From: Corynebacterium kroppenstedtii DSM 44385
GTDB taxonomy: Bacteria > Actinomycetota > Actinomycetes > Mycobacteriales > Mycobacteriaceae
Direction: 5' to 3'
Assembly (NCBI RefSeq): GCF_000023145.1
Contig: NC_012704.1
Coordinates: forward strand, 1,054,001-1,118,000
DNA length: 64,000 nucleotides
The translations under genes and the position numbers were made by a program. Below the pieces are notes generated by a model. It was not told where the DNA came from and ran no database searches. It saw nothing but the letters and a program-made list of their open reading frames with translations. Shown piece by piece: positions 15,456 through 24,906 of this stretch (its first letter is position 1; every line of letters begins with the position of its first letter).

Positions 15456-16231
15456 CAATGGAACACACATCAATGGGCGAGGTCGTTGTTATCGGACTGG
15501 GGCCCGGCAACTCTGAGTGGATAACTCCGGAGGCATCGGAAGAATTGGCCCGAGCCACCGATGTGGTGGGCTACTCCACATACGTCAAGCGTGTTCCTGA
15601 AATCCCAGGTCAGCGGCGGCATCTCTCGGACAACAAAGTCGAAGCAGTTCGGGCGGCCATGGCTTTGGACATGGCCCGGCGCGGTAGCCGGGTGGCTGTG
15701 GTGTCCTCTGGCGATCCCGGGGTGTTTGCGATGGCTGCTGCTGTTCTTGAGACGGCAGATGATGATCAATGGCGCGATGTTCCGGTGAGAATTGTGCCGG
15801 GAATGACGGCGGCCCAAGCGGTGGCGAGCCGCGTGGGGGCACCATTGGGCCACGATTTTGGCATGGTGTCGCTGTCGGATCGGTTGAAGCCCTGGGATGT
15901 GGTGGTCAAACGCGTTCGTGCTTTGGCAGGCGCGGATATGGCCTTTGCTGTCTATAACCCGGCGTCGAAGTCGCGGCGATGGCAGGTCGGTGCCTTGCGG
16001 GATATCGTACTGGAATTTCAGAAGCCAGATACCCCGGTGATCGTGGCCCGGGCGGTGGGGTCTGCAGATGAATCAGTAACCGTGACGACGTTGGCGGAGC
16101 TAGACCCCGATGTCGTGGACATGCGGACGATGCTGATCGTGGGAGCATCGACAACACACGTGTACGACGGGCCCGATGGTCGCCGCGTCTTTACCGCTCG
16201 ACATTATGAGGCGCCCGCTACAGACGACTGA
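15452..16231 (+). CDS. cobJ: Precorrin-3B C17-methyltransferase CobJ
   Basis: The 259-residue SAM-dependent ring-contracting methylase acts directly on the CobG product. Motifs: VVVIGLGPGNSEWITPEA, GYSTYVKRVP, VAVVSSGDPGVFAMAAAVLE, RIVPGMTAAQAVASRVGAPLGHDF and AFAVYNPASKSRRWQ. It starts inside the end of cobI (ATGA-type overlap). It ends 18 bp from the convergent cobK stop. Confidence 0.95.
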   Translation: MTMEHTSMGEVVVIGLGPGNSEWITPEASEELARATDVVGYSTYVKRVPEIPGQRRHLSDNKVEAVRAAMALDMARRGSRVAVVSSGDPGVFAMAAAVLETADDDQWRDVPVRIVPGMTAAQAVASRVGAPLGHDFGMVSLSDRLKPWDVVVKRVRALAGADMAFAVYNPASKSRRWQVGALRDIVLEFQKPDTPVIVARAVGSADESVTVTTLAELDPDVVDMRTMLIVGASTTHVYDGPDGRRVFTARHYEAPATDD

Positions 16232-16249
16232 GTTCCCACGCCAGGGGCA

Positions 16250-16999
16250 TCAAAGATGATTGAGCGCTTTGACGGCTTCATCCGCTGAGGTCACCACCCA
16301 TGAGGCCGGCAGTGGTGGCCGATCAACGATAATGACGGGAATATTAAGGCTCCGTGCGGCCTCAAGTTTGGGATAGGTTGATCCCCCGGAGTTCTTGGTG
16401 ACGACAACATCGATTTGGTTGTCAATGAGCGTCTTCTTCTCCGAGGAGAGGCTGAAGGGCCCGCGGTCAAGAATAATGCGGTGGCGGGCGGGCAACGGCG
16501 CCGACGGTCGTTCGACGCTGCGGATGACGTAGAGGTTATCAGTGTCGTCGGCAAAAGGAGCGAGTTGCTGCCGGCCGATCGTCAGAAAAACATGAGCGAA
16601 ACGCTGAGCCTTCAGCGCTGCCTCACGCATGGTGGAAACGTGAATCCACCGATCCCCCGGCTGCTCCTCCCAGGCGGGGCGATGAAGCGCCAACAAGGGA
16701 ACGTGCGTCGCACGAGCTGCCTCATAAGCGGAGGTACTAATGCGCTCGGCAAAGGGGTGCGTGGCGTCGACAATAACGTCAACTTTTTCGTCGAGTATCC
16801 ACCGTGCCAGACCGGATGGCCCGCCGAAACCGCCGATACGGACCTCCCCCGCGGGAAGTCGTGGATGTTTCACTCGCCCAGCTAACGACGTCGTGATATG
16901 CCACCCTTTATTGACTAAAAGAGTAGCGAGTTCTCGGGCTTCAGCGGTTCCACCAAGTATGAGAGCGCGCATAGGTGAAGAAGTGTCCTTAACAGTCAT
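16250..16999 (-). CDS. cobK: Precorrin-6A reductase CobK
   Basis: The 249-residue NADPH-dependent reductase has RALILGGTAEARELATLL at the N-terminus (Rossmann GGTxEA), VDVIVDATHPFA, VPLLALHRPAWE, VFLTIGRQQLAPF and VVTKNSGGSTYPKLEAA. These are characteristic of CobK/CbiJ. It reduces precorrin-6A to precorrin-6B. An alternative start at 16972 (MRALILGG) would match most homologues. It is the last gene of leftward cobL-cobM-cobK, 35 bp after cobM. Confidence 0.94.
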   Translation of the reverse strand: MTVKDTSSPMRALILGGTAEARELATLLVNKGWHITTSLAGRVKHPRLPAGEVRIGGFGGPSGLARWILDEKVDVIVDATHPFAERISTSAYEAARATHVPLLALHRPAWEEQPGDRWIHVSTMREAALKAQRFAHVFLTIGRQQLAPFADDTDNLYVIRSVERPSAPLPARHRIILDRGPFSLSSEKKTLIDNQIDVVVTKNSGGSTYPKLEAARSLNIPVIIVDRPPLPASWVVTSADEAVKALNHL

Positions 17000-17034
17000 T
17001 GAGCCGGAATCTACTCCGACGGCTCGGTGCCGGT

Positions 17035-17811
17035 TTAGTCGTGGCTACAGGGGATGGTACGTCCGTGGGCGTCGCGGGGTCGATCGTCAGAATAAAGGAA
17101 GCTATCGGGGAACTCATCTGCGGCCAACGTCTGCCCCACGATAATGACCGCGGTCCGCGTGATACCTTCCGCGGCAATATCGTCAGGAAGTTTGCCGAGC
17201 GCCGTGCGAAGAACACGCTCATTCGGACGAGACGCGAACGCAACAACAGCCACCGGGCAGTCGGCACCATACGATGGGGTGAGTTCATCACTGATGCGCT
17301 GGGCGTCGTGTGCCGCAAGATGAATACACATCGTCGCACCATGTGAGCCCAATTCCGGCAACGACTCCCCCTCCGGCATGGATGATGCGCGCCCCGAGAT
17401 CCTCGTCAAGATCACCGACTGCCCAATGGTGGGAACGGTTAGCTCATGGCCTAATGACGCGGCCGCGGCAGAAAAAGCCGGAACCCCCGGAACGATTTCA
17501 TAGTCAATATTCCGCTCCACGAGGCGACGCGCCTGTTCGGCCAGAGCAGACCAGAGCGAAGGATCTCCCGATTGCAACCGAGCAACGTCCTTGCCCTCAC
17601 TATCGGCCTTCGCGATGGTCTCCACGATGGCATCCAGAGGCATCCGGGCAGTGTTAATAACATCGGCACCCTCGGGGCAATGCTCCAGAACCTCAGGCGG
17701 GACGATCGAACCAGCGTAGAGGCACACCTCGCAACGCCGGATCAACGCATCCGCCCGCAGGGTGAGCAGGTCAGCCGCGCCGGGCCCGGCACCAATGAAA
17801 TAAACAGTCAT
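17035..17811 (-). CDS. cobM: Precorrin-4 C11-methyltransferase CobM
   Basis: The 258-residue tetrapyrrole methylase begins TVYFIGAGPGAADLLTLRA and continues with CLYAGSIVPPEVLEHCPEG, VARLQSGDPSLWSALAEQ, IVPGVPAFSAAAASLGHELTVP and MCIHLAAHDA, all typical for CobM/CbiF. The start at 17811 has an AGGTG ribosome site 7 nt upstream; the frame is open 45 bp further. It lies between cobL and cobK in one transcription unit. Confidence 0.95.
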   Translation of the reverse strand: MTVYFIGAGPGAADLLTLRADALIRRCEVCLYAGSIVPPEVLEHCPEGADVINTARMPLDAIVETIAKADSEGKDVARLQSGDPSLWSALAEQARRLVERNIDYEIVPGVPAFSAAAASLGHELTVPTIGQSVILTRISGRASSMPEGESLPELGSHGATMCIHLAAHDAQRISDELTPSYGADCPVAVVAFASRPNERVLRTALGKLPDDIAAEGITRTAVIIVGQTLAADEFPDSFLYSDDRPRDAHGRTIPCSHD

Positions 17812-17865
17812 GAGAACACACCTTTTCAACCGGTAGTGATTCGCCAGCGGAAGCACCGCTGCGCC

Positions 17866-19179
17866 CTACACCACCGGTTTTGTTGTTACGAAACGAATAA
17901 TCGGAAGGGCGGGCCGCCACGCATGGAACGACCCCAAGGCTGAATGATGAGAAACCTCAAAGCGCGTTAACGAGCCACCCCACTTTTCCTGAAGCTGGAG
18001 CACCATCTGCTCCGACTCCACCGTGACAGCGTTGGCGACGAACCGCCCACCGGGGCGCAACGCCTCCCAAGCACGGTCGACGACACCGGGGTGCGTCAGT
18101 CCCCCGCCGATGAACACCGCGTCGGGGAACGGTAAATCGTCAAGAGCTTCGGGTGCCTTCCCGTGCACGACAGTGACCGGGTAGCCCAGCGAGTTTGTCG
18201 TAATCCGTGCAGCTCTCTCATGGACATGCTCAATCACATAGGACTCTGCACCCCGCGCGAGCCGGCACCATTCGACGCTGACCGAACCCGATCCCCCACC
18301 GATATCCCAAAGAATCTCTCCCGGATGCGGTGCTAGGGCAGCCAAGGTCAGCGCGCGAATGTCGGACTTAGTTAATTGGCCATCATTCGCGTAGGTCTCA
18401 TCCGGTCTACCGGGTGCACGACTGAGCCCAACTTCCGTGGGCGTGACTGCCACAATGCATAAGTTCGACTGGGCATCGAGCGCCTCAGGCTGACGCGCCG
18501 TAGAGACCGTATGAGTCTCATGTGACGACCCCAAATCTGACAGCAGATCAACCCGTGCATCACCCAGCCCATGCGAGCACAGGTAGTCGCAGATATCCGC
18601 CGGCGAATGGCTATCGCGGCACAGGACGAGGAAAGGGATTCCGTCGTCGCATAGTGGGCCGAGTATTTCGACGGGCTTGGTCAAAAGGCTCACGACAGGT
18701 GTTGTATTAAGCCCCCACCCTAAACGCGCACATGCCAAACTTGCCGACGATACTGCCGGGATCACAGTGAACGCATCGGGCCCGAGGATCCGCGCCAGCG
18801 TCGTGCCGATGCCGAAAAACATCGGGTCGCCGCTGGCCAGGACCACAACCCGACGATCCGCGAGGGAGTCGAACAATTCCGCGATGTGCGGAACCAACGG
18901 TGACGGCCACGGCTTCTTCGTTGCCTGACAATTATCCGGAACGAGTTGAAGCTGCCGCCAGGATCCGACCACGACATCAGCGCTCGTGATGGCCCGGTGG
19001 GCGCGCTCGCCTATGCCGTCCATCCCATCGGCCCCAATGCCGACGACGATGATCCACCCACTGCCGTCGTGCCCCAATAATGGGTTACGTCGGTGCTGGT
19101 TGGTGCCGGATAGGGGCGAATCTGAATCGTCGCCGTCGCGTGGCGGGGTATCTACCGCCCGTAGAGGTGAGCTTGTCAT
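17866..19179 (-). CDS. cobL: Precorrin-6Y C5,15-methyltransferase (decarboxylating) CobL
   Basis: The ~437-residue bifunctional enzyme has two domains. The N-terminal CbiE tetrapyrrole methylase has IIVVGIGADGMDGI..ITSADVVVGSWRQL, VVLASGDPMFFGIG and VIPAVSSASLACARLGW. The C-terminal CbiT class I methyltransferase has LTKSDIRALTLAALAPHPGE, LWDIGGGSGSVSVEW and FPDAVFIGGGL. Together they methylate C5 and C15 and decarboxylate the acetate side chain. The start at 19179 lies 14 bp beyond the M24 peptidase stop; an upstream in-frame start would overlap that gene. A Ser/Asp-rich N-terminal stretch of about 40 residues is extra. It leads cobL-cobM-cobK. Confidence 0.93.
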   Translation of the reverse strand: MTSSPLRAVDTPPRDGDDSDSPLSGTNQHRRNPLLGHDGSGWIIVVGIGADGMDGIGERAHRAITSADVVVGSWRQLQLVPDNCQATKKPWPSPLVPHIAELFDSLADRRVVVLASGDPMFFGIGTTLARILGPDAFTVIPAVSSASLACARLGWGLNTTPVVSLLTKPVEILGPLCDDGIPFLVLCRDSHSPADICDYLCSHGLGDARVDLLSDLGSSHETHTVSTARQPEALDAQSNLCIVAVTPTEVGLSRAPGRPDETYANDGQLTKSDIRALTLAALAPHPGEILWDIGGGSGSVSVEWCRLARGAESYVIEHVHERAARITTNSLGYPVTVVHGKAPEALDDLPFPDAVFIGGGLTHPGVVDRAWEALRPGGRFVANAVTVESEQMVLQLQEKWGGSLTRFEVSHHSALGSFHAWRPALPIIRFVTTKPVV

Positions 19180-19192
19180 GACAGTGCGCTCA

Positions 19193-20428
19193 CTATTTCT
19201 CAGTCCGGACGAGATCATGCGTTTGGTTATTGACTGACGTGGCACCGTCGTCGGTAATGATCAGAATATCCTCGATACGGGCACCCCACTCGCCTTCCAG
19301 GTAAATCCCGGGCTCCACGGAAAACGCCATTCCGGGTTCCAGGATCAATTCATTGCCCGTCACGATAAACGGTTCCTCGTGGGTGGAGAGGCCAATACCG
19401 TGGCCGGTCCGGTGAATGAAGTTGTCGCCATATCCCGCCTCAGCAATGACATTCCTGGCAATGGCATCAATCTGTGCAGCGGATACACCGGGCTTCGCCG
19501 CTGACACGGCTTCCTTCTGCGCCTGCTGGAGGACATCGTAGATTTCTTGCTGCTTCTCGGTGGGCTCGCCCACAACATATGTGCGTGTGCAATCCGAGTG
19601 ATAGCCGTTGAGCGTTCCGCCGATATCGACAACCACGACGTCGCCCGCAGAAATGATGCGGTCGGAGTACTCATGGTGCGGATTCGCGCCATTTGGCCCC
19701 GATCCGACGATGATGAAATCGACGGCTTGGTGCTCTTTGAGGATGAGTTTTTCGATATCGCGAGCGACATCACGCTCAGTACGGCCGTCGCGGAGCAGGC
19801 CCGGAACTGCTGCGTGAACCCGGTCGATGGCCTGGCCCGCGGCGGTGAGCTGCTCAATCTCGTAGGCGTCTTTCCTCATCAACAATTCGCGAAGCACGGG
19901 CCCGGCCAGTATCCAGCGATAGCCGCGATCCTGTAGAGGGAGAAGATGATCAGCAGTCATCGTCGAGCCGACACCCACTGTCCCCGACGGGGCCTCCCCT
20001 TCGCCATTCTTGGGATTGCTCGATGTCAGCACATTAATAACCAGGTCATGAGGATCTTGTCCATCGACCCAATAGTCGACGGTGACCTCAGACCGGGGAA
20101 CGTAACTGTCCTCAATTTCTCCGCGCTCAACGGCCGGAGCCACCAGAACGGCACGGTCTTGCGTAATGACTAGAGCGGTTAGGCGCTCATGTGAAAACAA
20201 GGGCGTCCCGATGAAATACTCCAGTTCGACGCCTGAGTCGAAAACGAGGCCCTCCAGCTGGTTGTCCTTCACCAACCGGCGGGCACGCTCGAGGCGGCTG
20301 GCGAAGGCCGCGTCACGATCATGCTCGCCGCTCGTGCTCGACTGCGCTGCTGGAGAACCAGCCACGTCGCTCGATGAATTGTCGTCTGCGGAAACGTCGT
20401 TTGTCGTTTGCGAAGTCGATTGAGTCAT
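19193..20428 (-). CDS. M24 family Xaa-Pro aminopeptidase/dipeptidase
   Basis: The 411-residue metallopeptidase has the pita-bread domain at its C-terminus. All five metal ligands are visible: Asp in VVVVDIGGT, Asp in HSDCTRTYV, His in FIHRTGHGIGLSTHEEP, Glu in FSVEPGIYL and Glu in GARIEDILI. The N-terminal creatinase-like domain (residues ~40-170) is present, preceded by an acidic Ser-rich tail. It cleaves the bond before proline in short peptides. Position next to helY matches the mycobacterial pepE locus as I recall it. The start at 20428 is favoured by a TAGTGT box 7 nt upstream; the frame also allows 20449. Confidence 0.9.
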   Translation of the reverse strand: MTQSTSQTTNDVSADDNSSSDVAGSPAAQSSTSGEHDRDAAFASRLERARRLVKDNQLEGLVFDSGVELEYFIGTPLFSHERLTALVITQDRAVLVAPAVERGEIEDSYVPRSEVTVDYWVDGQDPHDLVINVLTSSNPKNGEGEAPSGTVGVGSTMTADHLLPLQDRGYRWILAGPVLRELLMRKDAYEIEQLTAAGQAIDRVHAAVPGLLRDGRTERDVARDIEKLILKEHQAVDFIIVGSGPNGANPHHEYSDRIISAGDVVVVDIGGTLNGYHSDCTRTYVVGEPTEKQQEIYDVLQQAQKEAVSAAKPGVSAAQIDAIARNVIAEAGYGDNFIHRTGHGIGLSTHEEPFIVTGNELILEPGMAFSVEPGIYLEGEWGARIEDILIITDDGATSVNNQTHDLVRTEK

Positions 20429-20435
20429 ATCTAAG

Positions 20436-20441
20436 ACACTA
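20436..20441 (-). promoter_or_regulatory. -10 box of the M24 peptidase gene (leaderless)
   Basis: TAGTGT on the minus strand, then 7 nt, then ATG. It lies in the short gap after the helY stop (20465), so the peptidase could be transcribed independently of helY. Confidence 0.45.
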
Positions 20442-20464
20442 CTAGGCATTTTCGGTGATCGCGC

Positions 20465-23329
20465 TTAGCTCCCCATGGCAACGACGCCTCGACGCATGGC
20501 CTCCACCGCTTGCCGAGCATGTGCGCGAATATCGTTGGAATAGCCTGCTGTTTTAATTTGATTAAGGACGTCGATAACTTGCCGACATGACCGGACGAAA
20601 TCACCTGGTGTTAAAGACGTACCGTTCGCCGCGGCGGCTTGAACACAATATGACAAAGGCGCGCCGGCCGTCCACTGATGCATTGCCGTGGCCAGCTCGG
20701 TTTCAATAGGCCTGGTCATGGGGAGATGATGACGCTCTTCATCGGTAACGATCTCCTCCCAGAGACGCTCAGTGTTCTCTATCGCCGTGGCCAACGGCTG
20801 CGTCGGGACCTCAACGTCTCCTGGAACCGACTTACGGTTCTCGAAGACGCAGGTGCTCACCACCCCTGCGAGCTCAGCGGGGTCCAAGTCATCCCAAATC
20901 TTCCGTCGCAAGCATTGGGCAATGAGCAAATCCGACTGATTGTGAATACGTGCCAGACGCAGGCCTTCTTCAGTTAACGACAAGTCATGGGCATCATCGG
21001 AGCCTTCCTGGGCCTCGTCCCTGGAGGCCACCGCGCCGGGTTCGTCGTCGATGGACGGATCCACGTAGTCCATCTCACGCAGCAGCGCGATCATCCGATC
21101 GAACGTAGAGACCAGCGTATCCGCATCGAGCACTCTTCCGGACGCGCCCGAACCCGACTGTGTGTCCGATTGATCTGCTATTTTCTCCCGCGTGCTCGCT
21201 AAACGGGCATAGGCGCGGACGAGTTCTTCCCGATTCTCCCACTTGTGCACTGGGTGAGCACGCAGCTCTTTCCTCAACGACTTGATCGTCGCATTCTTTC
21301 TCACGCGGGCCTTGGGCTTGAGAGACCGAGGCCGATGGAAAGATTGTCGACGGAACTCAGAGCGGACAAGTGAGCGCGCCCGCTTGGGGTGACGAGACAC
21401 ATCTCGAGGAAGACGCATCCGCCCCACTGTCATGGGCACATTGCCTAGCTCATCTGCATGAAGTTGACCCACTCGCCCATCTTCCGTGATCACCATCGGC
21501 CGTGGATCCTGACTATCCGTATCTGGGGTTTCACGGTCATGGTGTCGACGGCGGCCGCGGTAGTGTCGCGACGAATCGTGGCGGTGCTTCTCCTTAGACC
21601 CCTTACCTGCCCCAGCGGCTCTGACGCACACAGCCAGTGCCGGGTTGCGGCCTTCGGGAAGCGCGATCACGTCACCCACGGTGAGCGAACCGAGACAACG
21701 AGAGATTTCCTTAAAACGCTCTTTCCGGTTTTCCGCCTGGGTTTTCTTCTCTTCATGGGAGAGGTTTCTGCGGATAGCGACGTATTCTGGCAGTTTATTT
21801 TCGGATCGGTGCCCAAGGAGCTCCAGAAGCTCATCATGCTGAGAATCCGCGTGACGCTGGTGAGCGCGTCGCTCATGAGCACGAGCAACCACGTCCTCAT
21901 TCGCCAAGAATTGGGCAAATGATCGCTCCAACAGGCGGTGTGATTTCTCAACCCCCAGCGTATTGAGCAGATTGACGGACATGTTGTAGCCGGGCCGGAA
22001 CGTCGAAATCAGCGGGTAAGTTCGTGTCGACGCCAACCCGGCGACAGCTTCTGGATCCATCGACGGCTGCCATAACACCACGGCGTTTCCCAACACGTCG
22101 ATGCCACGACGCCCGGCGCGGCCGGTGAGCTGGGTGTATTGGGCGGGGGTGAGGTCAACGTGGGCTTCGCCGTTGAATTTGACGAGTGATTCGAGGACGA
22201 CGGTGCGGGCCGGCATGTTGATCCCGAGAGCCAGTGTTTCTGTGGCGAAGACGACTTTGAGCAGGCCGCGCACGAATAGTTTTTCGACGATGTGTCTGAA
22301 GGCGGGCAGCATTCCTGCGTGGTGTGCTGCAATTCCCCGCGAGAGGTTGGTGCGCCACCGGCGGAACCCCATGAGGTCCAAGTCTTCTTGAGGGATGTCA
22401 GCGGTGTCGGCGTCGATAATGGAGAGGATTTCGCGTGCTTCGTCGCGCGTGGTGAGTTGTACTCGTGCTGTGTAGCACTGGGCTAGCGCTCCTTCGCAGC
22501 CGGCTCGGGAGAAGATGAAGATGATCGCCGGGAGCATGGATGCTGCTTGCAGCTGCCCGATTACGGCTGGGCGGTGTGGGCGTTTACGTCGGCCGTTACT
22601 CCGGCGTTCCGCTGTCGCGCATCGTGAGACTAGTTCTGGGTTGATCGGTGCTGATAGTTCCTGCGTAGCGTCGTCATTGTCTTGCGAAAATAGCGGGATT
22701 ATGGAGTTTCCTACCAGCATGTATTGGTGAAGCGGGACGGGGCGGTGTTCCCAGACGATGATGTTGGTGTCGCCGCGGGTCATTTTTATCCACTCGCCGA
22801 ATTGTTCGATATTGGAGACGGTGGCGGAGAGGGCGACGATGGATACCGACTCGTCTAAGTTGAGGATGATTTCTTCCCATACTGGGCCACGCTCTGGGTC
22901 GGCAAGGTAGTGAACCTCATCCATCACGACGTGGGAGAGGTTGTCCAAGGAGTCTGCGTCGGCGTAGATCATGTTCCGCAGGACCTCAGTGGTCATGACG
23001 ATGACGTCGGCGTCCCTATTGATGGAGACATCCCCGGTCATGAGGCCCACGCGATCATCTCCGTAGGTGGCGCGGAGATCGTTGTATTTCTGGTTCGACA
23101 GTGCCTTGATCGGCGTGGTGTAGAAGCAGCGTTTGCCTGTTTCTAGTGCGAGAAATACGGCAAATTCTCCGACGATTGTTTTTCCGGAGCCTGTTGGTGC
23201 GCTGACGAGTACTCCGCGGCCGCGTTCGATGGCGTGGCATCCGTCAATTTGGAATTGGTCGAATGGGAAATCGTGCTGGTGGGCAAAGCGGTGGAAAATA
23301 GGAAGGTCCTCGGCTGACGCTTCGGTCAC
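20465..23329 (-). CDS. helY: DEAD/DEAH-box RNA helicase HelY (Ski2/Mtr4-like)
   Basis: The 954-residue helicase has APTGSGKTIVGEFAV (Walker A), TTPIKALSNQKYNDL, MTTEVLRNMIY, VMDEVHYLADPERG (DEVH), SATVSN, a helicase C domain with GLLKVVFATETLALGINMPARTVV and QLTGRAGRRGID, and the C-terminal DSHCT domain ending in a Met/Gly-rich helix. It likely unwinds structured RNA during turnover. A Lys/His/Arg-rich insertion around residues 575-615 (KHRHDSSRHYRGRRRHHD) is unusual. It starts with GTG at 23329 behind AAGGAGA. It lies downstream of tatC. Confidence 0.93.
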   Translation of the reverse strand: MTEASAEDLPIFHRFAHQHDFPFDQFQIDGCHAIERGRGVLVSAPTGSGKTIVGEFAVFLALETGKRCFYTTPIKALSNQKYNDLRATYGDDRVGLMTGDVSINRDADVIVMTTEVLRNMIYADADSLDNLSHVVMDEVHYLADPERGPVWEEIILNLDESVSIVALSATVSNIEQFGEWIKMTRGDTNIIVWEHRPVPLHQYMLVGNSIIPLFSQDNDDATQELSAPINPELVSRCATAERRSNGRRKRPHRPAVIGQLQAASMLPAIIFIFSRAGCEGALAQCYTARVQLTTRDEAREILSIIDADTADIPQEDLDLMGFRRWRTNLSRGIAAHHAGMLPAFRHIVEKLFVRGLLKVVFATETLALGINMPARTVVLESLVKFNGEAHVDLTPAQYTQLTGRAGRRGIDVLGNAVVLWQPSMDPEAVAGLASTRTYPLISTFRPGYNMSVNLLNTLGVEKSHRLLERSFAQFLANEDVVARAHERRAHQRHADSQHDELLELLGHRSENKLPEYVAIRRNLSHEEKKTQAENRKERFKEISRCLGSLTVGDVIALPEGRNPALAVCVRAAGAGKGSKEKHRHDSSRHYRGRRRHHDRETPDTDSQDPRPMVITEDGRVGQLHADELGNVPMTVGRMRLPRDVSRHPKRARSLVRSEFRRQSFHRPRSLKPKARVRKNATIKSLRKELRAHPVHKWENREELVRAYARLASTREKIADQSDTQSGSGASGRVLDADTLVSTFDRMIALLREMDYVDPSIDDEPGAVASRDEAQEGSDDAHDLSLTEEGLRLARIHNQSDLLIAQCLRRKIWDDLDPAELAGVVSTCVFENRKSVPGDVEVPTQPLATAIENTERLWEEIVTDEERHHLPMTRPIETELATAMHQWTAGAPLSYCVQAAAANGTSLTPGDFVRSCRQVIDVLNQIKTAGYSNDIRAHARQAVEAMRRGVVAMGS

Positions 23330-23433
23330 ACTTCTCCTTGTTGATGGTCAGTTGTTCATTGTGGTGTCGGTTGTGGTTTGTGTTGTTGTGCGGTCGCTGC
23401 GTGCCCACGATGGTCGTGTGCACAATGTAGCCG

Positions 23434-24678
23434 TTAGAGGACGTCGTCGAAACTGCTGGATTGGATTGTGTCCTGGCCGGGCTTACCGTCGTTGTCTCCA
23501 GTGGAATCGTTCCACGAACGTGGGCCTCGACGGAGCACTGCTGCTGGTGGAGCGTGGTGTGAGCCTGAAGTCGGCGAGTCAGACGGTGCAGGGCTCGGCG
23601 TCGGTGTGGGCGATTCACTAGCCGACGGGGCTCGCGTTGGAGCTGTCACAGGCGAAGGCTTTGGTATAGGCCCTGATCCTCCCGCGGGGTGGGCATCTCC
23701 CCCGCCGGCGATACCTTTGTGGTCCCCGTCGTAAATCGACTCTGCTGCGGGAATGGATGAAGGAGCAACTTTGAGCGGGGAGGCTTCGTCGTCACTCAGT
23801 CCCTCCCACTCGGACACGTGGCGGGCAGCGCGGCGGTCATGGATTCGAGTGAATTGGAGGGCTAGCTCCATCAGAACAACCAGCGTGAGGGCGAGGACCA
23901 GCATGGAGATCGGATCCTGCCCTGGCGTGGCAATAGCAGCGAAGATGAAGATCACGACAATCATGATTCGCCGCTTGTCCTTGAGCTGCTCATAATGCAC
24001 AACCCCTGCAAGGTTAAGCATGGCAGTAAAGAGTGGTACTTCGAAGCTCAATCCGAATACGAGAATCAGTGCGATAACGAAGTTGAAGTACTTTTCACCG
24101 GTCAGTGCGGAAATCTGAGTGCTATCGCCCAAATGAAGCAGAACATCTAAGCCCATGGGAAGGACGAGGTAGGCAGCAACAACGCCCAAGACGAAAAGGA
24201 ATCCGGCTATGGTTCCGACGGATAGCGTCCAGCGTCGCTCGTTTTTTAAAAGTCCCGGGGTGATAAACCGCCATATTTCGATAAGCCAGATGGGGCACGC
24301 CATGACAAGTCCGGCCAATCCGCCCATCTTCATACGAAGCATGAACATTTCGAAAGGACTCGTGGCGAGAAGACGGCACTCGTTATCCGCAGAAAACGTT
24401 GCACGGGCCGACGGGGGTAACGAACAGTACGGTTCTTTGAGAATCTCGCCGAGACTAGGGAGCCGTGGCACGTGGAGGGGTCCGATGGCCCAGGCCGGGA
24501 TGCCGTGTTCGTACCAGATAAATCCGATGATTGTTGTGACGGCAATGGCTGCGAGAGCCCGCAATAGCCGTGTACGGAGTTCGCGCAAGTGATCGACGAT
24601 GGACATGGTTCCATCTGGATTCTTCTTGGCTTTGCGAGACACGCGTCCACCCTTGCTTACCGACGTTGATTGAGTCAC
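23434..24678 (-). CDS. tatC: Sec-independent protein translocase subunit TatC
   Basis: The core (residues ~25-300) has six membrane helices and TatC hallmarks: MSIVDHLRELRTRLLRAL at the start, SPFEMFMLRMK, GLVMACPIWLIEIWRFITPGLLKNERR, and FGLSFEVPLF. It receives twin-arginine signal peptides and exports folded proteins with TatA. After the last helix there is a ~125-residue tail rich in Pro, Ser, Ala and Gly, predicted cytoplasmic and disordered, much longer than in most TatC. The GTG at 24678 has GGGAGA 10 nt upstream; the frame also opens at another GTG (24708). Confidence 0.94.
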   Translation of the reverse strand: MTQSTSVSKGGRVSRKAKKNPDGTMSIVDHLRELRTRLLRALAAIAVTTIIGFIWYEHGIPAWAIGPLHVPRLPSLGEILKEPYCSLPPSARATFSADNECRLLATSPFEMFMLRMKMGGLAGLVMACPIWLIEIWRFITPGLLKNERRWTLSVGTIAGFLFVLGVVAAYLVLPMGLDVLLHLGDSTQISALTGEKYFNFVIALILVFGLSFEVPLFTAMLNLAGVVHYEQLKDKRRIMIVVIFIFAAIATPGQDPISMLVLALTLVVLMELALQFTRIHDRRAARHVSEWEGLSDDEASPLKVAPSSIPAAESIYDGDHKGIAGGGDAHPAGGSGPIPKPSPVTAPTRAPSASESPTPTPSPAPSDSPTSGSHHAPPAAVLRRGPRSWNDSTGDNDGKPGQDTIQSSSFDDVL

Positions 24679-24906
24679 GAGCGGCTGTTCTCCCGTGCTT
24701 CTGGCCACGAGTGTTCGCGCCGAGATGCATTGATTCCGTCGTTATGAGCACGACGGCCACTCTCTTTGTGTGGCGGATGCACCCGGCGGTGGCGGTCACT
24801 GTGAGGAGAACACGGTTCTCTCATGCTCCAGCTAGTGGGAACAGCTGTAGAAAACATCTACAGAGAACAAAACGTGACAGTGTTATGACAATACTGTTGT
24901 GTGCCT
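24679..24906. other. tatA-tatC spacer with two small inverted repeats
   Basis: This gap of about 230 bp separates tatA from tatC. It contains CTGTAG-7 nt-CTACAG (24845-24863) and GAGAAC-3 nt-GTTCTC (24806-24820). Neither has a T-run on the leftward transcript, so they could be weak terminators, processing sites or operators. No gene is seen. Confidence 0.35.

Noticed and set aside
15334..15853. Antisense frames over cobI/cobJ
   Set aside because: They lack starts with ribosome sites and any motif; cobI and cobJ explain the region fully.
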